Shown piece after piece: positions 27,299 through 36,541 of a DNA stretch of 64,000 bases. Made by a program: the position numbers and the translations under genes. The stretch comes from Xanthobacteraceae bacterium (GTDB lineage Bacteria; Pseudomonadota; Alphaproteobacteria; Rhizobiales; Xanthobacteraceae): contig JALHRD010000008.1 in NCBI GenBank assembly GCA_022841625.1, positions 62,001 to 126,000 of the forward strand, in the 5' to 3' direction. How positions within the stretch are numbered: position 1 is the stretch's first letter; every line of letters starts with the position of its first letter. The notes beneath the pieces are model-generated. The model saw nothing but the letters and a program-made list of their open reading frames with translations. It was not told the DNA's origin and ran no database searches.

Positions 27299-27810
27299 CT
27301 TTGCCTCCCTGGGGCTCTTTGGTCCCCTAGCGGCACAGTTTGGCATTGGAGACCCAAAGTCCCGGTAAACGGTTGTCGACGGTTGTCGGATGACACCGTC
27401 GTTGGTTAAGCCCGCCTTAGTCCGCGCTCGGATTTTCGGTCATCCAAACAACCAAGGGGAGCCAGATACCCGCGAAAAAACAGCCATTTTCTCACATATT
27501 CACATGCAAGAAAGACTGTCCTCGCACTTTTGCACATATTTCAACGTTTACTGCCGGTCGGGGGCCAAAACCGTTGCATTCGGAACACGGCTATTAACGA
27601 TGATTAAGGAGTCTTTAACCATTTCGTTCCCAGCCGCAAACTGACCCGATAGGATGAAAGGACGGGAGTGGGCTACCGGCGCGGCATAATCGACACCCGC
27701 CGACAACGGGGATCCGGAGGGGATCTTAATAATACTCACATGCTTGTGACGCGGCCGGAGGATACCCGGCGGCGTCCGTTTTGGCGTAGTTAACGAGGCG
27801 GCAATCGACC
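27299..27810. other. intergenic region upstream of the growth-pole gene
   Basis: There is no gene here. The region holds the promoters of the Hpt gene (minus) and of the coiled-coil gene (plus). The notable piece is the TTAA set described in the CtrA entry. The rest is mixed composition with repeated CACAT motifs around 27495-27540 (TTCACATGC, GCACATATT). Confidence 0.5.
27594..27621 (+). promoter_or_regulatory. CtrA-like box before the growth-pole gene
   Basis: Three TTAA half-sites occur at 27594, 27604 and 27615. The last two are separated by exactly seven bases and the last reads TTAACCAT, matching the alphaproteobacterial CtrA consensus TTAA-N7-TTAA(C). The first pair is separated by six. 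The site is about 190 bases upstream of the coiled-coil gene's start. CtrA is the cell-cycle master regulator in this class, which fits a gene for polar growth; binding is inferred. Confidence 0.55.
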
Positions 27811-30800
27811 ATGGCTAATACCCCAAAGAAAATGAAGGACCCGACAGAAGCGGCACTGTCGGCAATTCAAGATGCTCTGCACGTGAGAGATGGGGATCAA
27901 GCAAAGGATCAAGTCGCGACGTCAGCCGCCACCAACGCCGCACTTGAGAGCGACATCATTCCGGAAAAACCATGGCCCGGCCTGCGCACGAGCGGCAAGG
28001 CCGATGTCTATACCGACGACTCGTTGCGCCGCCCCGAGGAAATCCAATCGCCACGCCGTCCCGCCGCCAATGACGACCAGGAATCCATTGGCAATATCCT
28101 GCGTACAATTCAACGGCGGCCCGCCAAGACCTCCTACATCCTTGCCAGCATTTTTGGCGCGGCATGGATCACCGGCGGGTTTGCGCTCGGCTGGACTTAT
28201 CTCCCTGAAATCCAGGCAGCACTCGGCCCGACCGGGTTGACCGCACCGGTACTGGCAATTCTCGGTTCTATCTATCTCGCACCGGTCGTATTCTTTTATG
28301 TGCTCGCCCACATGGCGGTTCGATCGCAAGAGATGCGGCTGATCGCACAGTCGATGGCGGAAGTCGCAATGCGGCTCGCAGAGCCAGAGACCATCGCGCG
28401 TGAATCAATCGTCACCGTCGGGCAAGCGGTCCGTCGCGAAGTCGCCGCGATGGGCGACGGCATCGAACGCGCGCTCGCACGCGCCGCCGAACTCGAGACG
28501 CTGGTCGCCAACGAAGTGTCCGCGCTCGAACACGCCTACAACGATAATGAGGTGCGCATTCGCGCATTGCTGCAAGATCTCGGCGGACAGCGCGACACAT
28601 TGGTCGGACAGGCCGAGCAAATTCGCGACGCCATCAACAGCGTACACCTCGACCTCAGTCAGGACATCTCGCAGATTAGCCAACTCGTGGCCGAGCAAGT
28701 CAACGATGCGGCGCGTCGCATTACCCTGACGCTGGCCGAAAAAGGCGAGCACATCACGCGCGCCCTCGGCAATGCCGGCGACAATATGATTGAGCAGCTG
28801 GGCGAGCGCGGCGGCGACCTCCTGGAACGCCTCGAAACCACCGGCAGCAACACCACCGAGGCCATCGCGCAGGCGACCGAGCGCCTGACCGCGACGCTCA
28901 ATTTCAAAACCGATCACATTGGCGACGAATTCACCGAAATCGCCGCCAATCTACAGCACATGATGACCGTCCGCTTGGACCGCGTCGCCGACAGCTTCTC
29001 ACAAAAATCCGCCGCCATCCTGGACATGATGGCCGGCCGCACCCAGCAGCTCACGGAGCTGGTCGTCGACACCGGAAACAACCTTGCCGAGGCGATCTCC
29101 AACCGCATCGAGGAGGTCAACGCTTCGCTCAAGACCACCGGCGATTCACTCGTGCTCGACCTCTCGTTGCGTGGCGGCGACGTCGTGGCCAAGATGGAAC
29201 AGACTGGCACGCGTATCACCGAGACTATCGTTCAACGTGGCAACAAGGTCAGCGACACCTTCCGCGAGAGCGCGGAGTCCCTCGCCGGCGCCATCGGGAC
29301 ACGCAGCGATGCGGTGCGCGAGATGCTCGCCGCCCGGCTGCAATCGTTTGAAGACATGTTCAACCATGGCGGCGCCGAACTCGCAGAACGCATCGCGCGC
29401 GACTCCACCACGCTGGGCAATCTTATTACCCGCCACCTGGGCGAGTTCGACCGAACGGTGAAAACCTATGGCGGTGAAATGGTCGAGCGGCTCGGCGAGC
29501 GCACTCAGGAAGTCATCGTCGCCATGCGGGGCTCCCTGGACAATTTTGACGCCCGCGTCGGCGGCAAGGCCGCCGAAGTTTCGAGCGGCCTTGACCAGCA
29601 GTTTACGCGATTCCAGGACGCGCTCGATGGCCGCACCCAAACGCTCAACGAAGCGCTCGGTACCCGCGTCATGGATATCGCCAAAACGCTGGCCGATGGC
29701 AGCAAAGAGGTCGTCTCCGCGCTCGACAAACGCATCAGCGACGTTACCGGCGTCATCAATGTGCGCGGCGCGAAGCTCGCGGAAACCCTTGGCGCCAAGA
29801 TCAACGACATCGATCAAGCGCTTGGCAGCCGCGCGACGGAAGTCGCGAACTCCCTAGACACCCGTATCGGCCGCTTCGAGGAGTTGCTGGTCGGGCGCGC
29901 CATGGAGGTGACGAAGGAGATCGAGACCCGCAGCAAGTCCGCGGCCGATATTCTCGAGCAACTCAGCCAGACGGTCAAAGTCAACACCGGCGAGGCTGAA
30001 CGCAATCTTGCGCAACTGGTATCGAACAGCACCGCGGCCATTCGCACCACCGCGCAGGAGGCCGAACGCAGCCTGACCGGGATGTCGAGCGGCGTGAGTA
30101 ATGTGCTCAAGCAGAATGCCAGCGACGTGGAACGCACCCTGCTCGGCGTCAGCGCTGAGGTCACCCGCAATTTCGTCGGCAAGGCGGACGAGATCACCAG
30201 CGCGGTCAACAACCGCGCGACCGAATTGACGCGCATCCTCGATGACAAATCGGGCGCCCTGATCAACGCCCTCGCGGGCAAGAGCCAGGAGTTTGCCAGC
30301 GAGGTTGGCCGCGTGACCGAACATGCGGTTAAGGCGATCGAGGCCAAGGGCTTTACCTTCACCCAGACCATGATGGACAACAGCGAGCACATTGCGCGCC
30401 TGATCAACGAAGCCAGCGAGAACGCCACCCACGCTCTGGCCAAGTATATGAACGACGCCAATGCTGCGACCCGGATGACAAGCGAAAGCTCCACCGGAGC
30501 CATTGCGCGTGCATTGAAAGACCTTCAGGAAGGCGCAGATTCTGCATCCAGGAGCGCCGCGGCCACGGTCGCAAAGACCCTGCGCGAGCTGCAAGAACAG
30601 ACCTATTCTGCGGTAGAAAAGTCAAAGACAACGGCAGCGACTGCAGTGACCGAAATGCAGGAGACGCATGGCATGCTGCGCGCCGACACCACCGCGCTGT
30701 TCGAGCGCCTGCGTGAGGCGAACATTCTGCTGCAGGAGGTGTTAAGCGGCGCGCACGAGAACCTGACCGAGATCGAAAGCACGCTGGTCGGCCGCGTATC

Positions 30801-32268
30801 CGAGTTTGTCACCGCCATGACCGAGGTGACGCAAAAGACCGGCGCCACCAACGTCGAGATCGAACGGCATGTCAACTCATTCCGCACGGTCACCACTGAG
30901 GCGCTCGGCGATCTGACGCAGCTTGTCAGCCAGTTTGACTCGCATGGCCGATCGCTGGCGGAAGCGGTCGCCCTGATTGACCGCAGCAACCGGCGCGCCG
31001 AAGGCACGCTGAACGAGCGTCGTGAGGCGATCGAATCACTGGTCAGCAACCTCGATCGTAAGACGACGGATGCCGAAACCAGGATCACCCGTTTTTCCAG
31101 TTCGTTTGAGCAATCGCTCGCCCAGGTGGTCGGCACGCTCGACGAAAAGGCCCAGGATTTGCAGACTCGGTTGACACGTTTCTCCGAACTGCTCGAACAA
31201 TCGCTGGAAAATGCCGGCGACCGCACCCGCGAAATCGCGCGCCTGGTGGCAGACTCGACCAACCAAGGCTCGCGCAAAATCGCGGAGAGCTTCGAAAGCA
31301 TCCGTTCATCCAACGAGGAGGAGTTCCAACGCACCACTGAGGCGATGCGTAGCCTCTATGATCAAGCCACTGGCGAAGGCAGTCGCATGCTCGATCAGGC
31401 CGCGAGCCGTTTCAGCGAGGTGGTCGAGGGCCTCAAGCGGATGGCCGCCGAAATGCAGCAGGAGCTCGACAGCACCCGAAACGAGTTGCGCAAGGGTATC
31501 CTCGAATTGCCGCAGGAAACCGCCGAGAGCGCAGCCCAGATGCGCCGCGTGATCGTCGACCAAATCGAAGCGCTGGCCGAGCTCAACCGCATCGTTGCCC
31601 GGCATGGCCGCGGCTTCGATGCCATTGATCCAGGGACGCGACGGGCCGACCCGGATCCCGCGCCCCGGCGCGAAGCCGCGGTCCCAAGCGCCGCTTCATA
31701 CCGCCCACGGACCGAGGCCGCCGCTCCGGTCATGCACGCCCCGCCGCCGCGCCGCGCCGAAGCACCGTCGCTAAGCCCAGCCCAGGGCGGTCGCGCTGGC
31801 GGCTGGCTGTCCGACCTGCTCACGCGCGCGTCACTGTCGCAGGAAGAGCCTCCCCCGCCGTCCCAAGCGGCTCGCGAACCGGTACCGGCGGAGCCGGCCC
31901 GCGCCGACGATCGGTCACCGCGCCACTCCATCGAATCGCTTGATTCGCTTGCGGTCGACATCGCCCGCATGATCGATCACGACGCCGCCATCGAATTGTG
32001 GGACCGTTACAAGCGCGGCGAGCGCAACGTGTTCACGCGCAAGCTCTACACCATGCAAGGACAGCGGGCGTTCGACGAAATCGCGCGCAAATATCGCGCC
32101 GATCGCGAATTCACGCAGACCGTCGACCGGTACATCGCCGAATTCGAACGGTTGCTGGATGAAGTGGCGCGCGACGACCGGGGTCAGGTGGTGGCGCGCA
32201 CCTACCTCACCTCGGAAACCGGCAAGGTCTATACCATGCTGGCGCACGCGGCCGGCCGGTTCGATTGA
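27811..32268 (+). CDS. giant coiled-coil membrane protein, GPR/RgsE growth-pole-ring type
   Basis: This 1485-residue protein has a polar N-terminus, two transmembrane segments (about 109-130 and 143-169) and then over 1100 residues of apolipoprotein-like amphipathic coiled coil, with repeated blocks such as ERGGDLLERLETTG and VDTGNNLAEAISNRIEEVNASL. It ends with a Pro-rich linker (about 1270-1370) and a conserved C-terminal domain containing HDAAIELWDRYKRGERNVFTRKLYT. Agrobacterium GPR and Sinorhizobium RgsE have this build and form a ring at the growing pole; they are longer (about 2000 residues). Naming is by architecture, not alignment. CtrA-like sites precede the gene. Confidence 0.75.
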   Translation: MANTPKKMKDPTEAALSAIQDALHVRDGDQAKDQVATSAATNAALESDIIPEKPWPGLRTSGKADVYTDDSLRRPEEIQSPRRPAANDDQESIGNILRTIQRRPAKTSYILASIFGAAWITGGFALGWTYLPEIQAALGPTGLTAPVLAILGSIYLAPVVFFYVLAHMAVRSQEMRLIAQSMAEVAMRLAEPETIARESIVTVGQAVRREVAAMGDGIERALARAAELETLVANEVSALEHAYNDNEVRIRALLQDLGGQRDTLVGQAEQIRDAINSVHLDLSQDISQISQLVAEQVNDAARRITLTLAEKGEHITRALGNAGDNMIEQLGERGGDLLERLETTGSNTTEAIAQATERLTATLNFKTDHIGDEFTEIAANLQHMMTVRLDRVADSFSQKSAAILDMMAGRTQQLTELVVDTGNNLAEAISNRIEEVNASLKTTGDSLVLDLSLRGGDVVAKMEQTGTRITETIVQRGNKVSDTFRESAESLAGAIGTRSDAVREMLAARLQSFEDMFNHGGAELAERIARDSTTLGNLITRHLGEFDRTVKTYGGEMVERLGERTQEVIVAMRGSLDNFDARVGGKAAEVSSGLDQQFTRFQDALDGRTQTLNEALGTRVMDIAKTLADGSKEVVSALDKRISDVTGVINVRGAKLAETLGAKINDIDQALGSRATEVANSLDTRIGRFEELLVGRAMEVTKEIETRSKSAADILEQLSQTVKVNTGEAERNLAQLVSNSTAAIRTTAQEAERSLTGMSSGVSNVLKQNASDVERTLLGVSAEVTRNFVGKADEITSAVNNRATELTRILDDKSGALINALAGKSQEFASEVGRVTEHAVKAIEAKGFTFTQTMMDNSEHIARLINEASENATHALAKYMNDANAATRMTSESSTGAIARALKDLQEGADSASRSAAATVAKTLRELQEQTYSAVEKSKTTAATAVTEMQETHGMLRADTTALFERLREANILLQEVLSGAHENLTEIESTLVGRVSEFVTAMTEVTQKTGATNVEIERHVNSFRTVTTEALGDLTQLVSQFDSHGRSLAEAVALIDRSNRRAEGTLNERREAIESLVSNLDRKTTDAETRITRFSSSFEQSLAQVVGTLDEKAQDLQTRLTRFSELLEQSLENAGDRTREIARLVADSTNQGSRKIAESFESIRSSNEEEFQRTTEAMRSLYDQATGEGSRMLDQAASRFSEVVEGLKRMAAEMQQELDSTRNELRKGILELPQETAESAAQMRRVIVDQIEALAELNRIVARHGRGFDAIDPGTRRADPDPAPRREAAVPSAASYRPRTEAAAPVMHAPPPRRAEAPSLSPAQGGRAGGWLSDLLTRASLSQEEPPPPSQAAREPVPAEPARADDRSPRHSIESLDSLAVDIARMIDHDAAIELWDRYKRGERNVFTRKLYTMQGQRAFDEIARKYRADREFTQTVDRYIAEFERLLDEVARDDRGQVVARTYLTSETGKVYTMLAHAAGRFD

Positions 32269-32393
32269 TCCAAAAGCGGCGTCGCATTCCTTGGGCGCAC
32301 CGACGGTGCGCCCGTGCCTCTGCAGCGGATTCGGGATACAAAAGACTTCAGTCAAACCACCCGGTCTCAAACGGCGGCGCCGCGCGGCCACGA

Positions 32394-33386
32394 ATGTCCA
32401 CCTCTCCTATCTCGCTCACCACCCGCGCCGAACGCTGGCCGATCGCCGGCACATTCGCGATCAGCCGCGGCGCCAAGACCGAAGCCGCGGTCGTGGTCGC
32501 GGAACTGTCGGACGGACGGCATCGCGGTCGCGGCGAATGCGTGCCCTATGCGCGCTATGGCGAAACCGTGGAGACGGTCCTCGCTGCAATCGAGGCGATG
32601 CGGCCGCGCATCGCCGGCGGCCTTGACCGGCTCGCTCTGCAACAGGCAATGCCGGCGGGCGCGGCGCGCAACGCAATCGATTGTGCGTTTTGGGATCTCG
32701 AAGCCAAACGCACCGGCCAGCCGGCCCATGAGCTTGCCGGCACCGCCGAACCGCAACCACTGGTGACCGCCTATACGATCTCGCTTGCAACGCCTGACAA
32801 GATGGCCGCGGCGGCGGCGCGCGCCGCCGATCGCAAATTGCTCAAAGTGAAACTTGGCGGACCGGACGATCCGGAACTGATCGCGGCGGTTCGGCGCGCC
32901 GCGCCCGCGGCCGAACTCATCGTGGACGCAAACGAAGGCTGGACTTCGCGCGACCTGGAGAAGAACCTCGCCGCCTGCGCGGCCGCGGGCGTCACCTTGA
33001 TCGAGCAGCCGCTCCCGGACGGCCACGATGACGTGCTGTCGTCCTTCAACCATCCGGTGCCGATCTGCGCCGACGAAAGCGTGCATGCGCGCGCTTCGCT
33101 TGCCGCGCTTCAGGGCAAGTATGACGCCGTCAATATCAAGCTCGACAAGACCGGCGGATTGACCGAAGCGCTTGCAACCGTAAACGAGGCCGCGCGCCTG
33201 GGACTGACCGTCATGGTCGGCTGCATGGTGGCAACCTCGCTCGCAATCGCCCCGGCCGTGCTGGTGGCGCAGCAGGCCGGCATTGTGGATCTCGACGGTG
33301 CGCTACTGCTCGCCCGCGACCGGCTTTATCCGCTGCGCTATGAGGGGAGCCACGTCCATCCACCATCGCGGGCGCTGTGGGGATGA
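32394..33386 (+). CDS. dipeptide epimerase / N-acyl amino-acid racemase (enolase superfamily)
   Basis: The 330-residue TIM-barrel enzyme has enolase-superfamily landmarks: KVKLGGPDD with the catalytic Lys, the metal-binding Asp in DANEGW, Glu in EQPLPDG, Asp in CADESVHA, and the second Lys in KLDKTGGLTEAL. This set fits L-Ala-D/L-Glu epimerase and the DgcA-type racemase. It would epimerise dipeptides or N-acyl glutamate from peptidoglycan recycling. The ATG at 32394 is chosen because the frame before it is Arg-rich without family match. The next gene, 79 bases away, is a Bug receptor. Confidence 0.85.
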   Translation: MSTSPISLTTRAERWPIAGTFAISRGAKTEAAVVVAELSDGRHRGRGECVPYARYGETVETVLAAIEAMRPRIAGGLDRLALQQAMPAGAARNAIDCAFWDLEAKRTGQPAHELAGTAEPQPLVTAYTISLATPDKMAAAAARAADRKLLKVKLGGPDDPELIAAVRRAAPAAELIVDANEGWTSRDLEKNLAACAAAGVTLIEQPLPDGHDDVLSSFNHPVPICADESVHARASLAALQGKYDAVNIKLDKTGGLTEALATVNEAARLGLTVMVGCMVATSLAIAPAVLVAQQAGIVDLDGALLLARDRLYPLRYEGSHVHPPSRALWG

Positions 33387-33465
33387 TTTGGCGCTGTCAT
33401 GCCCGGCGCCACACGGTAATCTCAATTCCATGCGGCGGTATCCAGCGCCGCGGCGGAGGTGCACG

Positions 33466-34440
33466 ATGATCGGCAAGCGATGGTTTCTGTTGGGTGCGAT
33501 CGTCACCGGCATTGGCGCAGCGGTCGCGCCGGCGCTGGCGCAGGACTATCCCAGCAAGCCGGTGCGCATCATTGTTCCCTTTGCTCCGGGTGGGGTCGAC
33601 GTCACCGCCCGCATTATCGCCGAACGGCTGACCGCGACGCTCGGCCAGCCGTTCATTGTCGAGAACCGCCCGGGCGCCGGCGGCTCGGTCGGTGCCAAGA
33701 TGGTCGCCAGCTCCGATCCCGACGGCCACACTTTGATGTTCAGCACGCCGGGCCCGGTCGTCGTCAGCCCCCTGATCAATCGCAATGCCGGCTATGACGC
33801 CGTCAAGAATTTCGCGCCGGTTGCGATCGTCTCACAGAGCCCGCTATTGCTGGTGGTTCACCCGTCGCTGCCGGTCAAAACGGTGAAAGAACTGGTTGCC
33901 TATGCCAAGGCCAATCCCGGCAGGGTTCACTTTCCTTCCCCGGGATTCGGCACGCAACCCCATCTGGTCGGCGAAATGTTCAAGTCCGCCACCAACCTCG
34001 ACATCGTGCATGTGCCCTATCGTGGTTCTGCGCCCGCGATTACCGATCTTCTGGCCGGACAGATGCAAATCTATTTCGACAACTTCGCCAATGTTTTGCA
34101 ACATGTCGAAGGCGGCAAGCTCCGCCCGCTCGCCGTCACCGGCGATGCCCGCAGCCCGCAATTGCCGGACGTCCCCACCATGGAACAGAGCGGCTATGGC
34201 AGCATTGCCGCAACCTATTGGAACGGACTCCTGGCGCCGGCAGGCACGCCGGCAGCGGTGGTCGCCCGGTTAAATGCCGCGGTCAATCAGGCGCTCGCGG
34301 GACCCGAGGTGCGCGCGGCGCTCAGCAAACTCGGATCCGACCCGAAAAGCGAAACGCCGCAGGCCTTCGCCGGATTTATCGCAGCCGAGGCGGAGCGCTG
34401 GGGCAAGGTCGTGCGCGATGCAAACATCAAGGTCGAGTAG
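33466..34440 (+). CDS. Bug/TctC-type periplasmic solute receptor
   Basis: The 324-residue protein has a signal peptide ending PALAQ and the Bug loops VRIIVPFAPGGVDVTARIIAERL and VENRPGAGGSVGAKMVASS, VPYRGSAPAITDLLAGQ near residue 178 and a C-terminus VVRDANIKVE. GGAGG is eight bases before the ATG. It follows the dipeptide epimerase on the same strand and may be co-transcribed, so a glutamate-like or other carboxylate ligand is conceivable. No TctA/TctB genes are present. Confidence 0.92.
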   Translation: MIGKRWFLLGAIVTGIGAAVAPALAQDYPSKPVRIIVPFAPGGVDVTARIIAERLTATLGQPFIVENRPGAGGSVGAKMVASSDPDGHTLMFSTPGPVVVSPLINRNAGYDAVKNFAPVAIVSQSPLLLVVHPSLPVKTVKELVAYAKANPGRVHFPSPGFGTQPHLVGEMFKSATNLDIVHVPYRGSAPAITDLLAGQMQIYFDNFANVLQHVEGGKLRPLAVTGDARSPQLPDVPTMEQSGYGSIAATYWNGLLAPAGTPAAVVARLNAAVNQALAGPEVRAALSKLGSDPKSETPQAFAGFIAAEAERWGKVVRDANIKVE

Positions 34441-34473
34441 CGTGAAATCCGGACAGCCCATCAGGGAGCGCGC

Positions 34474-34911
34474 ATGAGGCTGCTGGCAGGTGTCGTCCTG
34501 GGAATAATTCTTGTTGCCGCCTCGCCCGCATTGTCGGCATCGGCGGTGGTCCGAATCACCGGCGACACCGGCGGCCAGATCGGACCCTATCTTGCCGCTT
34601 TGGTCGCAATCCGCGACTCCGGTCAGCGCGTCGTCATCGACGGCCCATGTCTGTCGGCCTGCACGCTGGTGCTCGGCGTGGTTCCGCGCGAGCGCATTTG
34701 CGTGACGCGTCGCGCAAGGCTGGGCTTTCATGTGGCCTGGCATCACGGCGATGACGGCCGCGCCATTACCAACCATGGCGGCACCCAGCTCTTGATCGAG
34801 CTCTACCCGCAAAGCGTCAGAGATTGGATCAATCGGCGCGGCGGCCTCACGCATGAGATCAAATATCTCGCGGGCCGCGAGCTTACCGCAATGTATCCCA
34901 CCTGCCGCTAG
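34474..34911 (+). CDS. small exported protein with ClpP/crotonase-like Ser motif
   Basis: The 145-residue product has a signal peptide (ends SALS or SASA) and a domain with RITGDTGGQIGPYL, VVIDGPCLSACTLVLGVVP (Ser61 and Ala-Cys following) and RARLGFHVAWHH. The GPC-x-SAC-T pattern with a downstream GFH is what small ClpP-like periplasmic proteins of Rhizobiales show. The Ser and His could form a catalytic pair, but this is not proven. It is a single gene, 33 bases after the Bug receptor on the same strand, and it is followed by a palindrome block. Confidence 0.6.
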   Translation: MRLLAGVVLGIILVAASPALSASAVVRITGDTGGQIGPYLAALVAIRDSGQRVVIDGPCLSACTLVLGVVPRERICVTRRARLGFHVAWHHGDDGRAITNHGGTQLLIELYPQSVRDWINRRGGLTHEIKYLAGRELTAMYPTCR

Positions 34912-34913
34912 TA

Positions 34914-34982
34914 TCCCGGTTCCGAAGTTCGTTCTATTTTTTGTGGCGTCCTCCGATACGAACTTCGGAATCGAAGGACACT
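34914..34982. repeat. palindromic repeat, copy 2 of the 15524 element
   Basis: The arms GGTTCCGAAGTTCGT (34919-34933) and ACGAACTTCGGAATC (34958-34972) are complementary at 13 of 15 positions. A following GAAGGACACTT matches the outer end of the copy at 15524-15596. It lies right after the stop of the ClpP-like gene. Confidence 0.7.
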
Positions 34983-34998
34983 TGCAACTCCTTGAATC

Positions 34999-35076
34999 TA
35001 GTTTGGCTTTGGTTCAGAAGTCCGCATTACGGACTCGCCGCGAGAATGATGCGGACTTCTGAACCGCCACACTAGA
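34999..35076. repeat. palindromic repeat with 17-base arms
   Basis: GGTTCAGAAGTCCGCAT (35011-35027) pairs perfectly with ATGCGGACTTCTGAACC (35049-35065) around a 21-base loop. The outer CTAG / CTAG and TGGC / GCCA bases extend the pairing imperfectly. Transcribed RNA would form a long hairpin. Confidence 0.75.
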
Positions 35077-35077
35077 C

Positions 35078-35107
35078 CACGATCCGATTCGATTGAATCG
35101 GATCGTG
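35078..35107. repeat. 13-base-arm palindrome
   Basis: CACGATCCGATTC and GAATCGGATCGTG are exact complements separated by GATT. This is the third distinct palindrome in the block and lies two bases after the previous one. Confidence 0.75.
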
Positions 35108-35124
35108 CTCTGACTTCATTGTTT

Positions 35125-35169
35125 GAGCATGATCCCGAAAACCGGTTCCCACTTTTCGGGATCATGCTC
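35125..35169. repeat. 17-base-arm palindrome, likely bidirectional terminator
   Basis: GAGCATGATCCCGAAAA (35125-35141) and TTTTCGGGATCATGCTC (35153-35169) are exact complements around an 11-base loop. The same CATGATCCCGAAAA element is a known common dispersed repeat in Bradyrhizobium-type genomes. The MFS gene stops three bases beyond it, so it may also stop transcription from both sides. Confidence 0.75.
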
Positions 35170-35172
35170 TGG

Positions 35173-36345
35173 CTATCCGCGGGCACCCTGCATGCGATGC
35201 GCGCACAGCGCAGCGATCAGGCCGGCACCGGCGACCAGGCCCATAGCGCCATAGGCGGCGGCGCCAAATCGGCCATAGAGCAGCCCTGACAATCCGGTCG
35301 CTGCCGCGATCACAACACCGCTCACGACCGCGACATAACCCTGCGCGGTTGCCGCCAATCCTGCCGGCGCGGCACGTGCGATAAAGGCCAATGTACCGAG
35401 ATGGGTCGCCCCGAATGACAGGCCGTGCAGACATTGCAGCATTGGCAGCAGCGCGCCCGGCGGGTCGAGCGCCATCGCAATCCATCGCACCAGCGCGCCC
35501 ACGCCGCCAAGGATGATGAGAATGCTTGGGCTGAAGGCCGCCGGCAGCCGCGCCGACAGCGCAAACAGTACGATCTCGGCCAGCACGCCCAGCGCCCATA
35601 ACAGCCCGATCGTGCCGCCGCCGAAGCCGGCCGCCTGCCAGTCGATGGTCGAGAACCCGTAATAGACCGCGTGACTGCCCTGGATCAGGCTGGCCGCTGT
35701 AGCGACGGCAATGAATGTCGGGTCGCCCAGCAACCGACGACCCGGCGGGGTATCGCTGCTTGCCAACAGAGGCGGCGCGGCCAGAGGTGGCAATGCCAAG
35801 GCCGCCGTCACACATAGCGCGAGCGCGGCCACAACTAGCCAAATCAGGTCGCGCGCCGCGATAATGTCGAGCAGATAGCCGGCCATCAGGTTGGCCACAA
35901 TGAACGCCGCCGAACCCCAGAGCCGGACCGGCCCATAGGCCCGCCGATGCGGCGCCAGCCCGCGCAACGCATAAACGTCGGACAATACGAACAGCAGCAT
36001 GAAGGCCGTCGCAGCGCTTGCGTAGAGCGTCGCAATCGCCAGCGGGCTGGTCACGAATCCGAGCGCGCCAAATCCCAACAAGGCCGCAAGCGCCGCCACC
36101 AGAATGACCGTCCGCAGCGCACCGCGCCGATCGGCCAAGCGTGTCGCAAGAGGAATTGCAAACAGGCGCAGGATCATCGGCATGGCGAGCACCACACCGA
36201 TGGTCTGGGCGTCGAGCCCCCTGGCCGCGAACCAGACCGGCAGGAACGGCAGATGCACACCCAGCGCAACGAACAGGCTGGCGTAGAACGAGGCCATGCG
36301 GCGGGCAAAATCGCGGCCTGTGAATGCCTGGGGATTACTCGGCAT
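35173..36345 (-). CDS. MFS permease (HcaT/LacY-like group)
   Basis: The 390-residue protein has about 12 membrane segments. The N-terminal block (FYASLFVALGVHLPFLPVWFAARGLDAQTIGVVLA) and the RLADRRGALRTV loop fit the phenylpropionate-permease-like family of MFS. The C-terminus GLIAALCAHRMQGARG ends cytoplasmically. The substrate is unknown; members take up aromatic acids or sugars. The ATG at 36345 is preferred to an upstream one at 36381. It ends three bases from a palindromic repeat. Confidence 0.8.
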   Translation of the reverse strand: MPSNPQAFTGRDFARRMASFYASLFVALGVHLPFLPVWFAARGLDAQTIGVVLAMPMILRLFAIPLATRLADRRGALRTVILVAALAALLGFGALGFVTSPLAIATLYASAATAFMLLFVLSDVYALRGLAPHRRAYGPVRLWGSAAFIVANLMAGYLLDIIAARDLIWLVVAALALCVTAALALPPLAAPPLLASSDTPPGRRLLGDPTFIAVATAASLIQGSHAVYYGFSTIDWQAAGFGGGTIGLLWALGVLAEIVLFALSARLPAAFSPSILIILGGVGALVRWIAMALDPPGALLPMLQCLHGLSFGATHLGTLAFIARAAPAGLAATAQGYVAVVSGVVIAAATGLSGLLYGRFGAAAYGAMGLVAGAGLIAALCAHRMQGARG

Positions 36346-36541
36346 CGGATTGATTGCACCTGACGAAAGATCATGCTGCAAAGGGTGATGTCCAGGTCAG
36401 TGGTATCTGGACTTCGTTCCGGCCGCCTCCCCGGCGTGCAAGAAAAATGCGGTGTTTTGGGGTCTTTTTGCTCGGGGATGTGGCGGGTGTCGCCCAGTCA
36501 TCAAGCGCGCATGTGCGCGATTCGCAGGTGATGTCAGGACC

